In this document: piece by piece, positions 1-7,163 of the stretch
Layout: every line of letters starts with the position of its first letter
How positions within the stretch are numbered: the stretch's first letter is position 1
NCBI GenBank assembly: GCA_964402055.1
Contig: CAYOAV010000044.1
Coordinates: 1-15,649 of the forward strand
DNA from: UMGS363 sp964402055
Lineage (GTDB): Bacteria; Bacillota; Clostridia; Oscillospirales; Ruminococcaceae
Direction of reading: 5' to 3'
Length of the DNA: 15,649 nucleotides
The notes under the pieces: model-generated
Told to the model about the DNA's origin: nothing
The model's database searches: none
Seen by the model: the letters and a program-made list of their open reading frames with translations, nothing else
Program-made: the position numbers and the translations under genes

Positions 1-528
1 GAGCTGTATGACGAGGGAAGAATAAAGGCAATAGGAATTTCAAATTTTTATGTTGACCGTATGGTTGATTTTGCGTCCTTTAATCGCATAAAACCTATGG
101 TAAACCAGGTCGAGCTTCACCCGCATAATCAGCAGAACGAAGCGAAGCAGTGGCATGATAAATACGGAGTTCAGCTTGAAGCATGGGCACCGTTCGGAGA
201 GGGCAGAGGAGGAATGTTTGAATTGCCCGAATTAAAGACAATTGCTGAAAAGTATGGCAAAACCGTTGCACAGGTAATACTTCGCTGGCATTTGCAGAGG
301 GGTATTGTCGTTATCCCGAAATCAACCCATATTGAGCGTATGGAGGAAAACTTCAACGTGTTTGATTTTGAGCTTAGTGCCGAGGATATGTCTGCGATCG
401 CCGCACTTGACAAAAATCAGAGCAGCTTTTTCTCACATACCGATCCGAAAATGGTAGAATGGTTCGTGAATATGGTCGAAGAACGCCAAAAACAGCATGA
501 CTGCACAAAGGATAAAAAGAGTTGGTAA
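1..528 (+). CDS. Aldo/keto reductase, 3' part (5' end outside window)
   Basis: This is the C-terminal part (175 residues visible) of a cytosolic NAD(P)H-dependent aldo/keto reductase of the small 2,5-diketo-gluconate reductase type, which reduces carbonyl groups. The frame is open from base 1 and reads ELYDEGRIKAIGISNF, so the ATG at 61 is internal and not the start. Family marks in order are GISNF, QVELHPHNQQ, the barrel strand segment EAWAPFGEG, the WHLQRG segment and the cofactor-binding IPKST. The catalytic Asp, Tyr, Lys and His of the family lie upstream, outside the window, so activity cannot be judged. The C-terminal tail is polar and ends DKKSW. The next gene starts 23 bases after the stop on the same strand and is also a redox protein, so the three form a likely operon. 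The physiological substrate is unknown. Confidence 0.93.
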   Translation, partial: ELYDEGRIKAIGISNFYVDRMVDFASFNRIKPMVNQVELHPHNQQNEAKQWHDKYGVQLEAWAPFGEGRGGMFELPELKTIAEKYGKTVAQVILRWHLQRGIVVIPKSTHIERMEENFNVFDFELSAEDMSAIAALDKNQSSFFSHTDPKMVEWFVNMVEERQKQHDCTKDKKSW

Positions 529-551
529 AAAATAATAAGGAGGAATTTATT

Positions 552-1112
552 ATGAGAAAAAATTTTGGAGCAAAGCCGATTTTATATCCCCAGCCTGTTT
601 TCATAATCGGTTCATATGACGAAAACGGTGTAGCTGACGCAATGAATGCCGCATGGGGTGGTATAAGCGAAAGCAATGAAATTTCCATATGCCTGAGTGC
701 TGAACATAAAACGGTTAAAAACATCCTTGAAAGAAAAGCTTTTACTGTAAGTATGGCAACGGCTGATACTGTCGTTCCTTGTGATTATGTTGGTCTTGTT
801 TCGGGCAATGATGTAAAAAACAAGCTTGAAAAAGCGGGATTTCATACTGAAAAGAGCGAATTTGTTGACGCTCCCGTTATTATTGAGCTTCCGATGGCTG
901 TTGAATGCAGATTTATCAGCTATGATGAAGAAAGCTGTCGGATGGTGGGCGAAATTGTCAATGTATGTGCCGATGAAAGCGTACTTACAGACGGTAATAT
1001 AGATCCTGCAAAGCTTCGTCCGATAACCTATGACGGAATGAATCACGCATATTATGTTCTTGGAGAAAAGGTCGGAAACGCATTCAAGGACGGTGCGGCA
1101 TTAAAGGATTGA
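552..1112 (+). CDS. Flavin reductase-like FMN-binding split-barrel protein
   Basis: The 186-residue product resembles the flavin reductase / DIM6-NTAB family, whose members bind FMN in a split beta-barrel and use NAD(P)H to reduce flavin or a small substrate. Family-typical segments are the N-terminal PILYPQPVFIIGSYDENG, the DAMNAAWGG stretch, CLSAEHKTVKNI, the FTVSMAT strand and the later AVECRF strand. The frame opens at 522, but the ATG at 552 is chosen because AAGGAGG lies at 537-543 and the first residues (MRKNFGAKP) fit the family. It follows the aldo/keto reductase by 23 bases and precedes an iron-sulfur flavoprotein by 10 bases, so all three are probably cotranscribed. A role in flavin-linked reduction of a shared substrate is inference; the substrate is not visible. 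Confidence 0.9.
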   Translation: MRKNFGAKPILYPQPVFIIGSYDENGVADAMNAAWGGISESNEISICLSAEHKTVKNILERKAFTVSMATADTVVPCDYVGLVSGNDVKNKLEKAGFHTEKSEFVDAPVIIELPMAVECRFISYDEESCRMVGEIVNVCADESVLTDGNIDPAKLRPITYDGMNHAYYVLGEKVGNAFKDGAALKD

Positions 1113-1122
1113 GGTGCGATTT

Positions 1123-1659
1123 ATGAGTAAAAAGGTTCTTATTTTATCGGGAAGTCCAAGAAAGGGCGGAAATTCCGATCTGCTTTGTGATGAATTTGCA
1201 AAGGGAGCGGCAGAGTCGGGCAACGAGGTTGAAAAGATAAGAGTTGCTGAAAAAAACATTGGCTTTTGCCGTGGCTGTTATGCGTGCAAGGATAACGGAA
1301 AATGTGTCATAAAGGACGATATGGCTGACGTGCTTCAGAAAATGATAGACGCTGATGTTATCGTACTTGCAAGTCCCGTGTATTTTTATTCGATAGATGC
1401 ACAGCTTAAAGCTGTCATCGACCGAACGGTTGCACGTTGGCTGGAGGTAAGGGACAAGGAGTTTTATTACATAGTAACAGCCGCTGATGAAGAAAAATCC
1501 TCCGCAGAAACAACGCTCGCCTGTTTCAGAGGATATGCCGATTGCGTTGAAGGTGTAAAGGAAATGGGAATAATTTACGGTATGGGTGCTTATGAAAGGG
1601 GCGAGATAAAAACTCACCCTGCAATGAATGAAGCATACGAAATGGGAAAAAGAGTTTGA
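1123..1659 (+). CDS. Iron-sulfur flavoprotein / flavodoxin-family NADPH-dependent FMN reductase
   Basis: The 178-residue product has a flavodoxin-like fold with the phosphate-binding loop SGSPRKGGNS at residues 9-18. Four cysteines follow at 49, 52, 55 and 61 in the spacing C-x2-C-x2-C-x5-C, the compact cluster motif of Isf-type iron-sulfur flavoproteins, which pass electrons between a 4Fe-4S cluster and FMN. SPVYFYSIDAQLKAVIDR is the usual FMN-side motif. The ATG at 1123 is preferred over the in-frame GTG at 1114 because GAGGTG at 1111-1116 serves as its ribosome binding site. The reading frame ends at MGKRV. The +1 frame stays open for 22 more codons, from FDKSCAEMYD to the terminator, so a one-base insertion in the A5 run at 1647-1651 may have shortened the protein. 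Homologues ending in a similar MGK-plus-two tail would argue against that. Confidence 0.9.
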   Translation: MSKKVLILSGSPRKGGNSDLLCDEFAKGAAESGNEVEKIRVAEKNIGFCRGCYACKDNGKCVIKDDMADVLQKMIDADVIVLASPVYFYSIDAQLKAVIDRTVARWLEVRDKEFYYIVTAADEEKSSAETTLACFRGYADCVEGVKEMGIIYGMGAYERGEIKTHPAMNEAYEMGKRV

Positions 1660-1721
1660 TAAAAGCTGTGCAGAAATGTATGATAACGGCTTTGTAAAAA
1701 TGAAAACTGTAAAAAAATTAT

Positions 1722-1758
1722 AAGCGGAGCAGTCATTTTATACTGGCTCCGCTTTTTT
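1722..1758 (+). terminator. Rho-independent terminator of the redox operon
   Basis: A 9-bp GC-rich stem, AAGCGGAGC at 1722-1730 with GCTCCGCTT at 1746-1754, continues inward as AGT/ACT and is followed by a T run. It lies 62 bases past the flavoprotein stop. Confidence 0.9.
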
Positions 1759-1785
1759 AGTGTAAAAAAATGTCATCAAAGAATC

Positions 1786-1835
1786 AGGGCAACACAGCAC
1801 AAAGACAGCCTAACGGTTTTGTGCGGTATTGCCTT
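1786..1835. repeat. Imperfect 50-base hairpin, candidate MITE-like element
   Basis: AGGGCAA (1786-1792) pairs with TTGCCTT (1829-1835), and GCACAAA (1797-1803) pairs with TTTGTGC (1818-1824). The short internal loop between them can form two further pairs. There is no T run on either strand, so this is not a standard terminator. It lies between the 3' ends of two convergent genes and looks like a mobile palindromic repeat or a structured 3' UTR. Whether it recurs elsewhere cannot be seen here. Confidence 0.5.
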
Positions 1836-1852
1836 AAATAGTGCATTAGTAA

Positions 1853-1896
1853 ACCCACTCACGACTCAATTTGAAGCATATGAGTTGTGAGTGGGT
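1853..1896 (-). terminator. Long hairpin after ilvB, possible terminator or repeat arm
   Basis: ACCCACTCACGACTCA (1853-1868) pairs with TGAGTTGTGAGTGGGT (1881-1896), a 16-bp stem with one G-T pair and a 12-base loop. Read on the minus strand it lies 30 bases after the ilvB stop and is followed by only TTTACTAAT, so it is a weak intrinsic terminator at best. It may instead be one unit with the hairpin at 1786-1835. Between 1760 and 1925 no coding potential is seen. Confidence 0.5.
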
Positions 1897-1925
1897 CAAT
1901 AGCTGTTCAAGCTAATTTGTGATGA

Positions 1926-3605
1926 TTACTTTTTGATTTCAAGTATAGGCTCAGCGATTGAAGCACCTGCAGGAACCATCGGCAGAACGTTTATATCCAT
2001 ATCTATAAGGCAATTAATGAGTACGGGAGCATTTGCGGAAAGCGCCTTTTCAAGTGTTGGACGAACCTCCTCTTTTTTGCTTATTGTATATGCCTGAACT
2101 CCGAGAGCCTTGCCCAAAAGCTCAAAATCAGTTGATTTTTCAAGAGTTGTCTGGGAGAATTTATTGTCATAGAAAAGCTTTTGCCATTGACGAACCATTC
2201 CAAGCACGGAGTTATTTAAAACAAGCTCGATTACAGGGAGATTATACTTTGCAAGAGTTGTAAGCTCGTTCATATTCATATAGAAGCTACCATCTCCTGC
2301 AACGTTGATTACATATTTATCGGGATTGCCAACCTTGCTTCCGATAGCCGCACCAAGACCATAGCCCATTGTTCCAAGTCCACCCGAAGTAGCAACGCTG
2401 TTTGGCTTAGTGAAATTGTAAAACTCTGCTACCCACATCTGATGCTGACCAACCTCTGTTGTAATAACGGCATTTCCGTCTGTAAGCTCGCAGAGAGTTT
2501 CAAGAACATACTGCGGCAGAATATCATCAGCGTTATCCGAAACCTGAACAAGGGGATACTGCTTCTTCCAGCCTGCTGTTTCATTCATCCATTCGGTATG
2601 TGTCTGCTTTTCAAGACGTTCGTTTATCTTTGAAAGTGCAAGCTTTATATCACCGATAACCTTGTCAGTGATTTCAACATTTTTATTGATCTCGGCACTG
2701 TCAATTTCGAGCTGGAGTATCTTTTTGCCGTCCATAATTTCAGCAAAGCTCTTGGCATTGCAGGTAACTCTGTCGGAAAATCTTGAACCGACAACTATCA
2801 TAAGATCGCATTCGCTGACAGCGAGTGACGAAGCCTTTGTTCCATGCATTCCAAGCATACCAAGATAACGTGGACTTGTGTTATCAAATGCGGCTTGTCC
2901 CATAAGTGTGAGTGAAACGGGAGCGTCAACAAGCTCCGCAAATTCTGCAAGCTCGTCAAAAGCACCTGACAGTACAGCACCACCACCAGCATAAATAACA
3001 GGCTTCTTAGCCTCGGAAATTACCTTAACGGCATTTTCAATCTCGCTTTCATCAACGGAATATGTAGGAACAAGCGGTTCTTTATGCTCAAATTCGCATT
3101 TTGCGGCTGTGACATCCTTGGGAATATCGATCAGAACAGGACCTTTCCTGCCCGAATTTGCAATATAAAAAGCTTCTCTTATTGTATCAGCTAAATCCTT
3201 TACGTCTTTGACAATATAATTATGCTTTGTTATAGGCATAGTAATACCTGTTATGTCAACCTCCTGGAAGCTGTCAAGACCGAGAAGGGAAGTTCCAACG
3301 TTTCCTGTAATTGCAACCATAGGAATGCTATCCATATATGCTGTTGCGATACCTGTTACAAGGTTAGTTGCACCCGGACCGGAGGTTGCGATAACAACAC
3401 CTGTTTTTCCTGTTGTTCTTGAATAGCCGTCTGCGGCATGGGAAGCAGCCTGCTCGTGAGAGGTGAGTATATGCTTGATTTTATCGCTATAATCATAAAG
3501 AGCGTCATAAATATTGAGGACAGAACCGCCCGGATAACCGAAAACTGTGTCAACGCCTTGTTCAATAAGGCATTCAAGTATGATTTGAGAACCGTTTAAA
3601 ACCAT
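1926..3605 (-). CDS. ilvB: Acetolactate synthase, large (catalytic) subunit
   Basis: This thiamine diphosphate enzyme joins two pyruvates to acetolactate, or pyruvate and 2-ketobutyrate to acetohydroxybutyrate, the first common step of valine, leucine and isoleucine synthesis. The 559-residue product has the usual length. Its N-terminal Pyr domain carries FGYPGG and the catalytic Glu51 in SHEQAASH. A central FAD/DHAP-like domain follows, then the C-terminal PP domain with the ThDP/Mg motif GDGSFYMN from about residue 437 to the LNNSVLGM segment near 463-470. The frame extends to a TTG at 3623, but ATG at 3605 is chosen because the bases upstream of it read GAAAGGA, a ribosome binding site with proper spacing. 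No ilvN regulatory subunit, ilvC or ilvD lies next to it, so it is a stand-alone gene here. The QxxMW and PAG elements fit the anabolic FAD-type enzyme rather than the catabolic AlsS form, though that distinction is inference. Confidence 0.96.
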   Translation of the reverse strand: MVLNGSQIILECLIEQGVDTVFGYPGGSVLNIYDALYDYSDKIKHILTSHEQAASHAADGYSRTTGKTGVVIATSGPGATNLVTGIATAYMDSIPMVAITGNVGTSLLGLDSFQEVDITGITMPITKHNYIVKDVKDLADTIREAFYIANSGRKGPVLIDIPKDVTAAKCEFEHKEPLVPTYSVDESEIENAVKVISEAKKPVIYAGGGAVLSGAFDELAEFAELVDAPVSLTLMGQAAFDNTSPRYLGMLGMHGTKASSLAVSECDLMIVVGSRFSDRVTCNAKSFAEIMDGKKILQLEIDSAEINKNVEITDKVIGDIKLALSKINERLEKQTHTEWMNETAGWKKQYPLVQVSDNADDILPQYVLETLCELTDGNAVITTEVGQHQMWVAEFYNFTKPNSVATSGGLGTMGYGLGAAIGSKVGNPDKYVINVAGDGSFYMNMNELTTLAKYNLPVIELVLNNSVLGMVRQWQKLFYDNKFSQTTLEKSTDFELLGKALGVQAYTISKKEEVRPTLEKALSANAPVLINCLIDMDINVLPMVPAGASIAEPILEIKK

Positions 3606-3656
3606 TTTAGTTATTCCTTTCAAAAAAAGATAAAAAGTAACAAAACTCTAATCTAC

Positions 3657-3685
3657 ATTTTACCTCAAAAATCCCATTTTGTCAA
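3657..3685 (-). promoter_or_regulatory. Sigma-A promoter of ilvB
   Basis: On the minus strand the -35 TTGACA (3685-3680) and -10 TAAAAT (3662-3657) are separated by 17 bases. The leader to the ATG is only about 45-50 bases, too short for a T-box or a peptide-leader attenuator, so no such control is visible. Confidence 0.8.
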
Positions 3686-3732
3686 TCTTTATTTTTTAAA
3701 GTGTTAAAGCAACATTAAAAGCTTCAAAATAA

Positions 3733-3761
3733 TTGACTTATCTGTAAAAAAATGATATAAT
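3733..3761 (+). promoter_or_regulatory. Sigma-A promoter of the membrane-protein gene
   Basis: TTGACT (3733-3738) and a perfect TATAAT (3756-3761) are separated by 17 bases, about 40 bases before the start codon. It is divergent from the ilvB promoter, with 47 bases between the two -35 boxes. Confidence 0.85.
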
Positions 3762-3801
3762 GAGTATAGTATATTTTGTTTAAATTCAACGGATGGTGGA
3801 T

Positions 3802-4377
3802 ATGAAAAAAAGTGTTATCTCCGAAAATATAAATTCAAAAAAGGTGAGCTATAAAGTATCGCTCGGTGGTATAGTTGCCGCATTATGCCTTGTTATGATG
3901 TTTCTGACGGCGGTTTTTCCTCCGCTGAATATGACTCTGCCGCTTTTTGCGGGTATGCTGATATCTATGGTTGCGATTGAAATTTCATCATCATGGGCAT
4001 TTGTTACCTATGTTGTTGTTGCAATTCTTTCATTTTTTATAACCCCTGACAAGGAAGCCGCTATTTTTTTTACCTTGCTTTTTGGATATTATCCTGTTCT
4101 CAAGGAGCATACCGACAAAATGAAGTCGAAGCTATTCAGTTGGCTGATAAAGCTTGTTATTTATAATGCGGCGATGATTGCAATTTATTATATGACGATA
4201 TATGTACTAGGAACTATTGATATTTTTGAAGAATTTGGTTTTCTCGGCAACTTTATGATCCCTGCACTACTTTTAATGATAAACATCATATTTTTTCTGT
4301 ATGATTATTGTTTGTCGGTTATCAAGGATTCATATATAAAATGGTTCAGACCTACTTTTTTAAGAAAATTTAAATGA
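3802..4377 (+). CDS. Small integral membrane protein, possibly ECF S-component-like
   Basis: I do not recognise a characterised function. The product of about 191 residues has a short basic N-terminus and about five hydrophobic segments: GGIVAALCLVMMFLTAVF, the paired LPLFAGMLISMVAIEI and WAFVTYVVVAILSFFI, then the stretch around YNAAMIAIYYMTIYVLG, and FMIPALLLMINIIFFLYDY. It ends in a basic tail (PTFLRKFK). FITPDKEAAIFFTLLFGYYPVLK between the segments looks like a conserved signature of a Clostridia family of small membrane proteins whose size and layout recall substrate-binding (S) components of ECF transporters; that link is inference. No ATPase or T-component gene is adjacent. The start is either ATG 3793 or ATG 3802; 3802 is chosen for its GGATGGTGG upstream and MKKS-type N-terminus, but the site is weak. 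It is transcribed alone from a strong promoter. Confidence 0.75.
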   Translation: MKKSVISENINSKKVSYKVSLGGIVAALCLVMMFLTAVFPPLNMTLPLFAGMLISMVAIEISSSWAFVTYVVVAILSFFITPDKEAAIFFTLLFGYYPVLKEHTDKMKSKLFSWLIKLVIYNAAMIAIYYMTIYVLGTIDIFEEFGFLGNFMIPALLLMINIIFFLYDYCLSVIKDSYIKWFRPTFLRKFK

Positions 4378-4420
4378 AAAATGCCTATGACTTTCTTTTC
4401 AGATTGTCATAGGCATTTTT
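4377..4420. terminator. Bidirectional terminator between convergent genes
   Basis: AAAAATGCCTATGAC (4377-4391) pairs perfectly with GTCATAGGCATTTTT (4406-4420), a 15-bp stem with a 14-base loop. A T run follows the stem on both strands, so it can serve the membrane-protein gene and the EAL-HDOD gene. It overlaps the last base of each stop codon. Confidence 0.93.
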
Positions 4421-5652
4421 TAATCAACCATATTTTCGTTTGCTTGTGTAAGACCGTTCCAGATGTCATTTACACTTTCAACACAGTCAAAATATTTCTG
4501 TGCGATAAGAGAGGACGGAATTTTCAATTCCTCTGCAGCAGCACTCATATTCTTCCAGTCAGCCTTTTCATAGGATAAAACAAGTGAATAAAGTAAACCT
4601 GCCTTGCCCTCCATATGCAGAAGTCCGTTCTTGATCTCATCGCTTATCGGGAGCTGCTCAAGTGCTTCATCAAGTGATATACTCATCAACTTATCAAGAG
4701 TTGAGAACATACCGAGAAGATAACCCTCTGAACGTGAAATAGGCATATCGTGAGCAAGCGTTACAAGCTCTGACGCAAACATAGCACGGAGGAAAGAAAG
4801 CTTTACAAGTTCCTCCTGAACACCCTCGTCCTGCTTGAAGCTAAGAAGGTATATCCATTGCTTAAGCTGACCAAGACCGAGGATAACAAGAGCCTGTTTA
4901 ACAGATCTCGCTCTGTTTCTGAGTGCAAAATAAGCTGAATTAACGAGTTTTAAAAGGGAATAGGTAAGAGAAACATCTCGCGAAATGATCTCTTCAATTT
5001 CATCAATATCGGGTTCATCTCTTGTAACAGCGACCATAAGCAGGAAGAAGTTGCTCTGGAGATGATTAGCTTTTCTTACTGTTGCTGATGTTTTCTGTGC
5101 AAGATATGAGCCTTGGAAGTATGAACAGCCAAGAGCCTTAGCTTTTTCGTATTGTTCAGCAGTTTCAACATTGTATGCGATAACCTTTTTGCCAAAGGAC
5201 ATACCTATCTTGACAAGATTTTCAAGGGAAGGATCCTCACGGGCAAAATTCACCTTGATGTAATCAACAATATCAAGTATGCCGAAAAATCTCGGTGCAA
5301 ATTCAAAATCGATAACAGCTATTTTATAACCGTTCTGCTTAAGCTTGGTTATGTAATTATGCGACATTGGATTTGTAATAAGAGCATCCTCAATCTGAAT
5401 GACGAGCTTGCTTGTTTCAAACATTTTAGGAATATTTTTTTCGAGCAGACTTTGAGTAAATGTGAGAAACGCTGTTTTTCCACCGAGGAATTTTTCACTA
5501 TTCATCGATGAGAGAAAATTTTCAATAGCATTTGCCGCAGAGGAATCGTCCATCTGATTATCAGCGAAGCTGCTGTCTGCGTAAAGTATTTCATATCCCA
5601 TAGTTTTCTGGGAAGAATCCATAAGTGCTTGTCTAACAATATAAGAATCCAT
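4420..5652 (-). CDS. Degenerate EAL + HDOD domain signalling protein (YuxH/CdgJ-like)
   Basis: The 410-residue cytosolic protein has an EAL-type fold at about residues 1-185 and an HDOD domain at about 200-390. The EAL motif is replaced by E21-I-L-Y (GYEILYAD), the DDFG motif by IDFEF (114-118), and the Asn-containing segment after strand two reads LTFTQ, so key Mg-binding residues of cyclic-di-GMP phosphodiesterases are missing. VKVNF-type Lys133, ETAE (163-166) and FQGSYLA (179-185) keep the barrel recognisable. The HDOD part has the RDVSLTYSLLKLVNSAYF helix and the LGLGQLKQWIYLLSF segment typical of the family, which in other bacteria works in signalling scaffolds. It is therefore probably a regulator without catalysis. 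AGGAGA precedes the ATG at normal spacing. A dedicated promoter lies upstream, though read-through from the HAD gene 118 bases upstream is possible. The target pathway is unknown. Confidence 0.88.
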   Translation of the reverse strand: MDSYIVRQALMDSSQKTMGYEILYADSSFADNQMDDSSAANAIENFLSSMNSEKFLGGKTAFLTFTQSLLEKNIPKMFETSKLVIQIEDALITNPMSHNYITKLKQNGYKIAVIDFEFAPRFFGILDIVDYIKVNFAREDPSLENLVKIGMSFGKKVIAYNVETAEQYEKAKALGCSYFQGSYLAQKTSATVRKANHLQSNFFLLMVAVTRDEPDIDEIEEIISRDVSLTYSLLKLVNSAYFALRNRARSVKQALVILGLGQLKQWIYLLSFKQDEGVQEELVKLSFLRAMFASELVTLAHDMPISRSEGYLLGMFSTLDKLMSISLDEALEQLPISDEIKNGLLHMEGKAGLLYSLVLSYEKADWKNMSAAAEELKIPSSLIAQKYFDCVESVNDIWNGLTQANENMVD

Positions 5653-5719
5653 GACTTATCTCCTGTAAATTTTATAGAATTTGTTATGTTTTCAACAGTA
5701 GCAACAATTGCTTTGTATT

Positions 5720-5748
5720 ATTATAATATATTTTTGGTAAAATTACAA
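5720..5748 (-). promoter_or_regulatory. Sigma-A promoter of the EAL-HDOD gene
   Basis: On the minus strand TTGTAA (5748-5743) and TATAAT (5725-5720) are separated by 17 bases in very AT-rich DNA, about 70 bases before the start codon. The AT-richness lowers certainty for the -35 box. Confidence 0.65.
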
Positions 5749-5770
5749 TATAATTTTTAGTGATTATAAA

Positions 5771-6421
5771 TTATAACAATTTGTCAAATGAATGTACATA
5801 TGTATCAGAATATTCAGCGATCAAAGAAGAATACTTTTCCGAGTATTCGTCAAATACGCCGCAAACGAAAGCTTCTGTGCCAGCTGCAGTTTTCACAGCG
5901 TTCAATGTATCCTCGAAAATGATACATTGATTAAGCTTTACATTGGCAATTTCGGCGGCTTTTTCGTATATATCAGGAAAATCCTTGCTTTTTCCAACCT
6001 CGTCCGTGGTGATAAAGCCGTCGAAAAGCTTATAAACATCAAATCTTTTCAGCAAAGGCTCATAAAGTCGTTTTGGTGAGCCTGTGGCGAGGATAATTCT
6101 CAATCCCAGTTTCTTTAAATGATGTAACAGCTCAATAGAAAAAGGTTTTAATTCAATGCAGCTTGCATATTCCATTTCTGCAAGAGTGTTAATTTCTATT
6201 GTAAAGTCCTCATCGGATAGGGGAACACCCTTTTTTCTTAATTCATCTGCCGCTTCTTCATAGGTCAGCGAGGCGAGAGCTTTTACAAAATCATCATCTG
6301 CTGGAATATTATATTTATCCAGTATTTTCCTGTCAAGCTTTTCCCACACGGTATTTGAATTTGCTAATGTTCCGTCAAGGTCGAAAATTGCCGCCTTGAA
6401 TCTTGAAAAATCAATTATCAT
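5771..6421 (-). CDS. HAD-superfamily hydrolase, beta-phosphoglucomutase/phosphatase type
   Basis: The 216-residue protein has all four HAD motifs. Motif I is FDLDGTL with nucleophile Asp14 and acid/base Asp16; motif II is Thr113 in LATGSP; the motif III lysine is K144 or K146 in GKSKDFPD; motif IV is Glu170-Asp171 in IFEDTLNA. A helical cap lies between motifs I and II (about residues 20-95), as in the beta-phosphoglucomutase/gph-like subgroup that dephosphorylates or isomerises small sugar phosphates and related metabolites. The start ATG shares one base with the stop of the NYN gene (TGATG), so the two are translationally coupled. The substrate cannot be read from the sequence. No clear terminator follows it. 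Confidence 0.9.
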   Translation of the reverse strand: MIIDFSRFKAAIFDLDGTLANSNTVWEKLDRKILDKYNIPADDDFVKALASLTYEEAADELRKKGVPLSDEDFTIEINTLAEMEYASCIELKPFSIELLHHLKKLGLRIILATGSPKRLYEPLLKRFDVYKLFDGFITTDEVGKSKDFPDIYEKAAEIANVKLNQCIIFEDTLNAVKTAAGTEAFVCGVFDEYSEKYSSLIAEYSDTYVHSFDKLL

Positions 6422-7149
6422 CAGACCTTCTCCTTAACAAGAACGACCTTTACATTCGGATTTAATTCGCTTGGAACATAAATTATTTCGTATTTTCCGA
6501 GTGATTTAATAAACGGCGTAAGCTTCATATAACCAAAATGACGTACATCAAAGCTTGGGAAACGCTTTATAAGGATATTTCCAATATCACTAAGAGCCGC
6601 ACAGCCGTTTTCATCTGAAATATCGGCAACAATTTCAGCAACTGCTTGCGTTATTGTGGTAATATTCAGATTATCAGCGTCATTTTCACGTTCCTCATTT
6701 CTATTCTCAAGCTTTTCACCGCCGATTATTTCAAGATATCTGAATCGATTGCAGGCTGCGATAAATGGAGCAGGGGTTTTTCTTTCGCCCATTCCGATAA
6801 CATTCATTCCCGATTCACGAAGTCTTACGGCTAATCTTGTGAAATCGCTGTCGCTTGAAACGATGCAGAAGCCGTCAACGCTTCCTGAATATAATATATC
6901 CATTGCGTCAATTATCATTGCCGAATCTGTTGAGCTTTTTCCTGTGGTATAGCCATATTGCTGTATTGGTGTAATTGAATGGTTGAGCAGTATATTTTTC
7001 CATGATGAGAGTGAGGGACGAGTCCAGTCGCCGTAAATTCTTTTATAGGTGATAGTTCCCTCGTTGGAAATTTCATCAAGAATTGCCTTGATATACTTGT
7101 TTGAAACATTTTCTGCGTCTATGAGTACAGCGTATTTTTTATCTGCCAT
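6421..7149 (-). CDS. NYN (LabA/DUF88) domain protein with C-terminal OST-HTH/LOTUS domain
   Basis: The 242-residue protein joins a PIN-like NYN domain (about 1-145) to an OST-HTH/LOTUS winged helix (about 165-240) through a charged linker (ENRNEERENDADN). Conserved acidic positions of the NYN fold are visible: Asp11 in VLIDAEN, Asp75 in KSSTDSAM, Asp81 and Asp84 in IIDAMD, and Asp100/Asp102 in IVSSDSDFTRL. The OST-HTH part shows DIGNILIKRFPSFDVRHFGY, the usual signature. NYN proteins are predicted metal-dependent RNases and OST-HTH domains bind RNA, so an RNA-processing or RNA-binding role is inferred; the substrate is unknown. AGGAGGT sits just before the ATG. It starts 14 bases after a GH25 lysozyme gene and overlaps a HAD gene by one base, so the three are cotranscribed. 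Confidence 0.9.
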   Translation of the reverse strand: MADKKYAVLIDAENVSNKYIKAILDEISNEGTITYKRIYGDWTRPSLSSWKNILLNHSITPIQQYGYTTGKSSTDSAMIIDAMDILYSGSVDGFCIVSSDSDFTRLAVRLRESGMNVIGMGERKTPAPFIAACNRFRYLEIIGGEKLENRNEERENDADNLNITTITQAVAEIVADISDENGCAALSDIGNILIKRFPSFDVRHFGYMKLTPFIKSLGKYEIIYVPSELNPNVKVVLVKEKV

Positions 7150-7163
7150 ATTGACCTCCTAAG

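Noticed and set aside
522..551. Upstream ATG of the flavin reductase frame
   Set aside because: ATG 522 overlaps the preceding gene and lacks a ribosome binding site, whereas ATG 552 has AAGGAGG at proper distance.
612..1046. A 144-codon minus-strand frame over the flavin reductase gene
   Set aside because: It is antisense to a well-supported gene, has no start signal and no recognisable protein.
3606..3656. T-box or leader-peptide attenuator before ilvB
   Set aside because: The leader is only about 50 bases from promoter to ATG and holds no tRNA-binding motif, terminator stem or run of Val/Leu/Ile codons.
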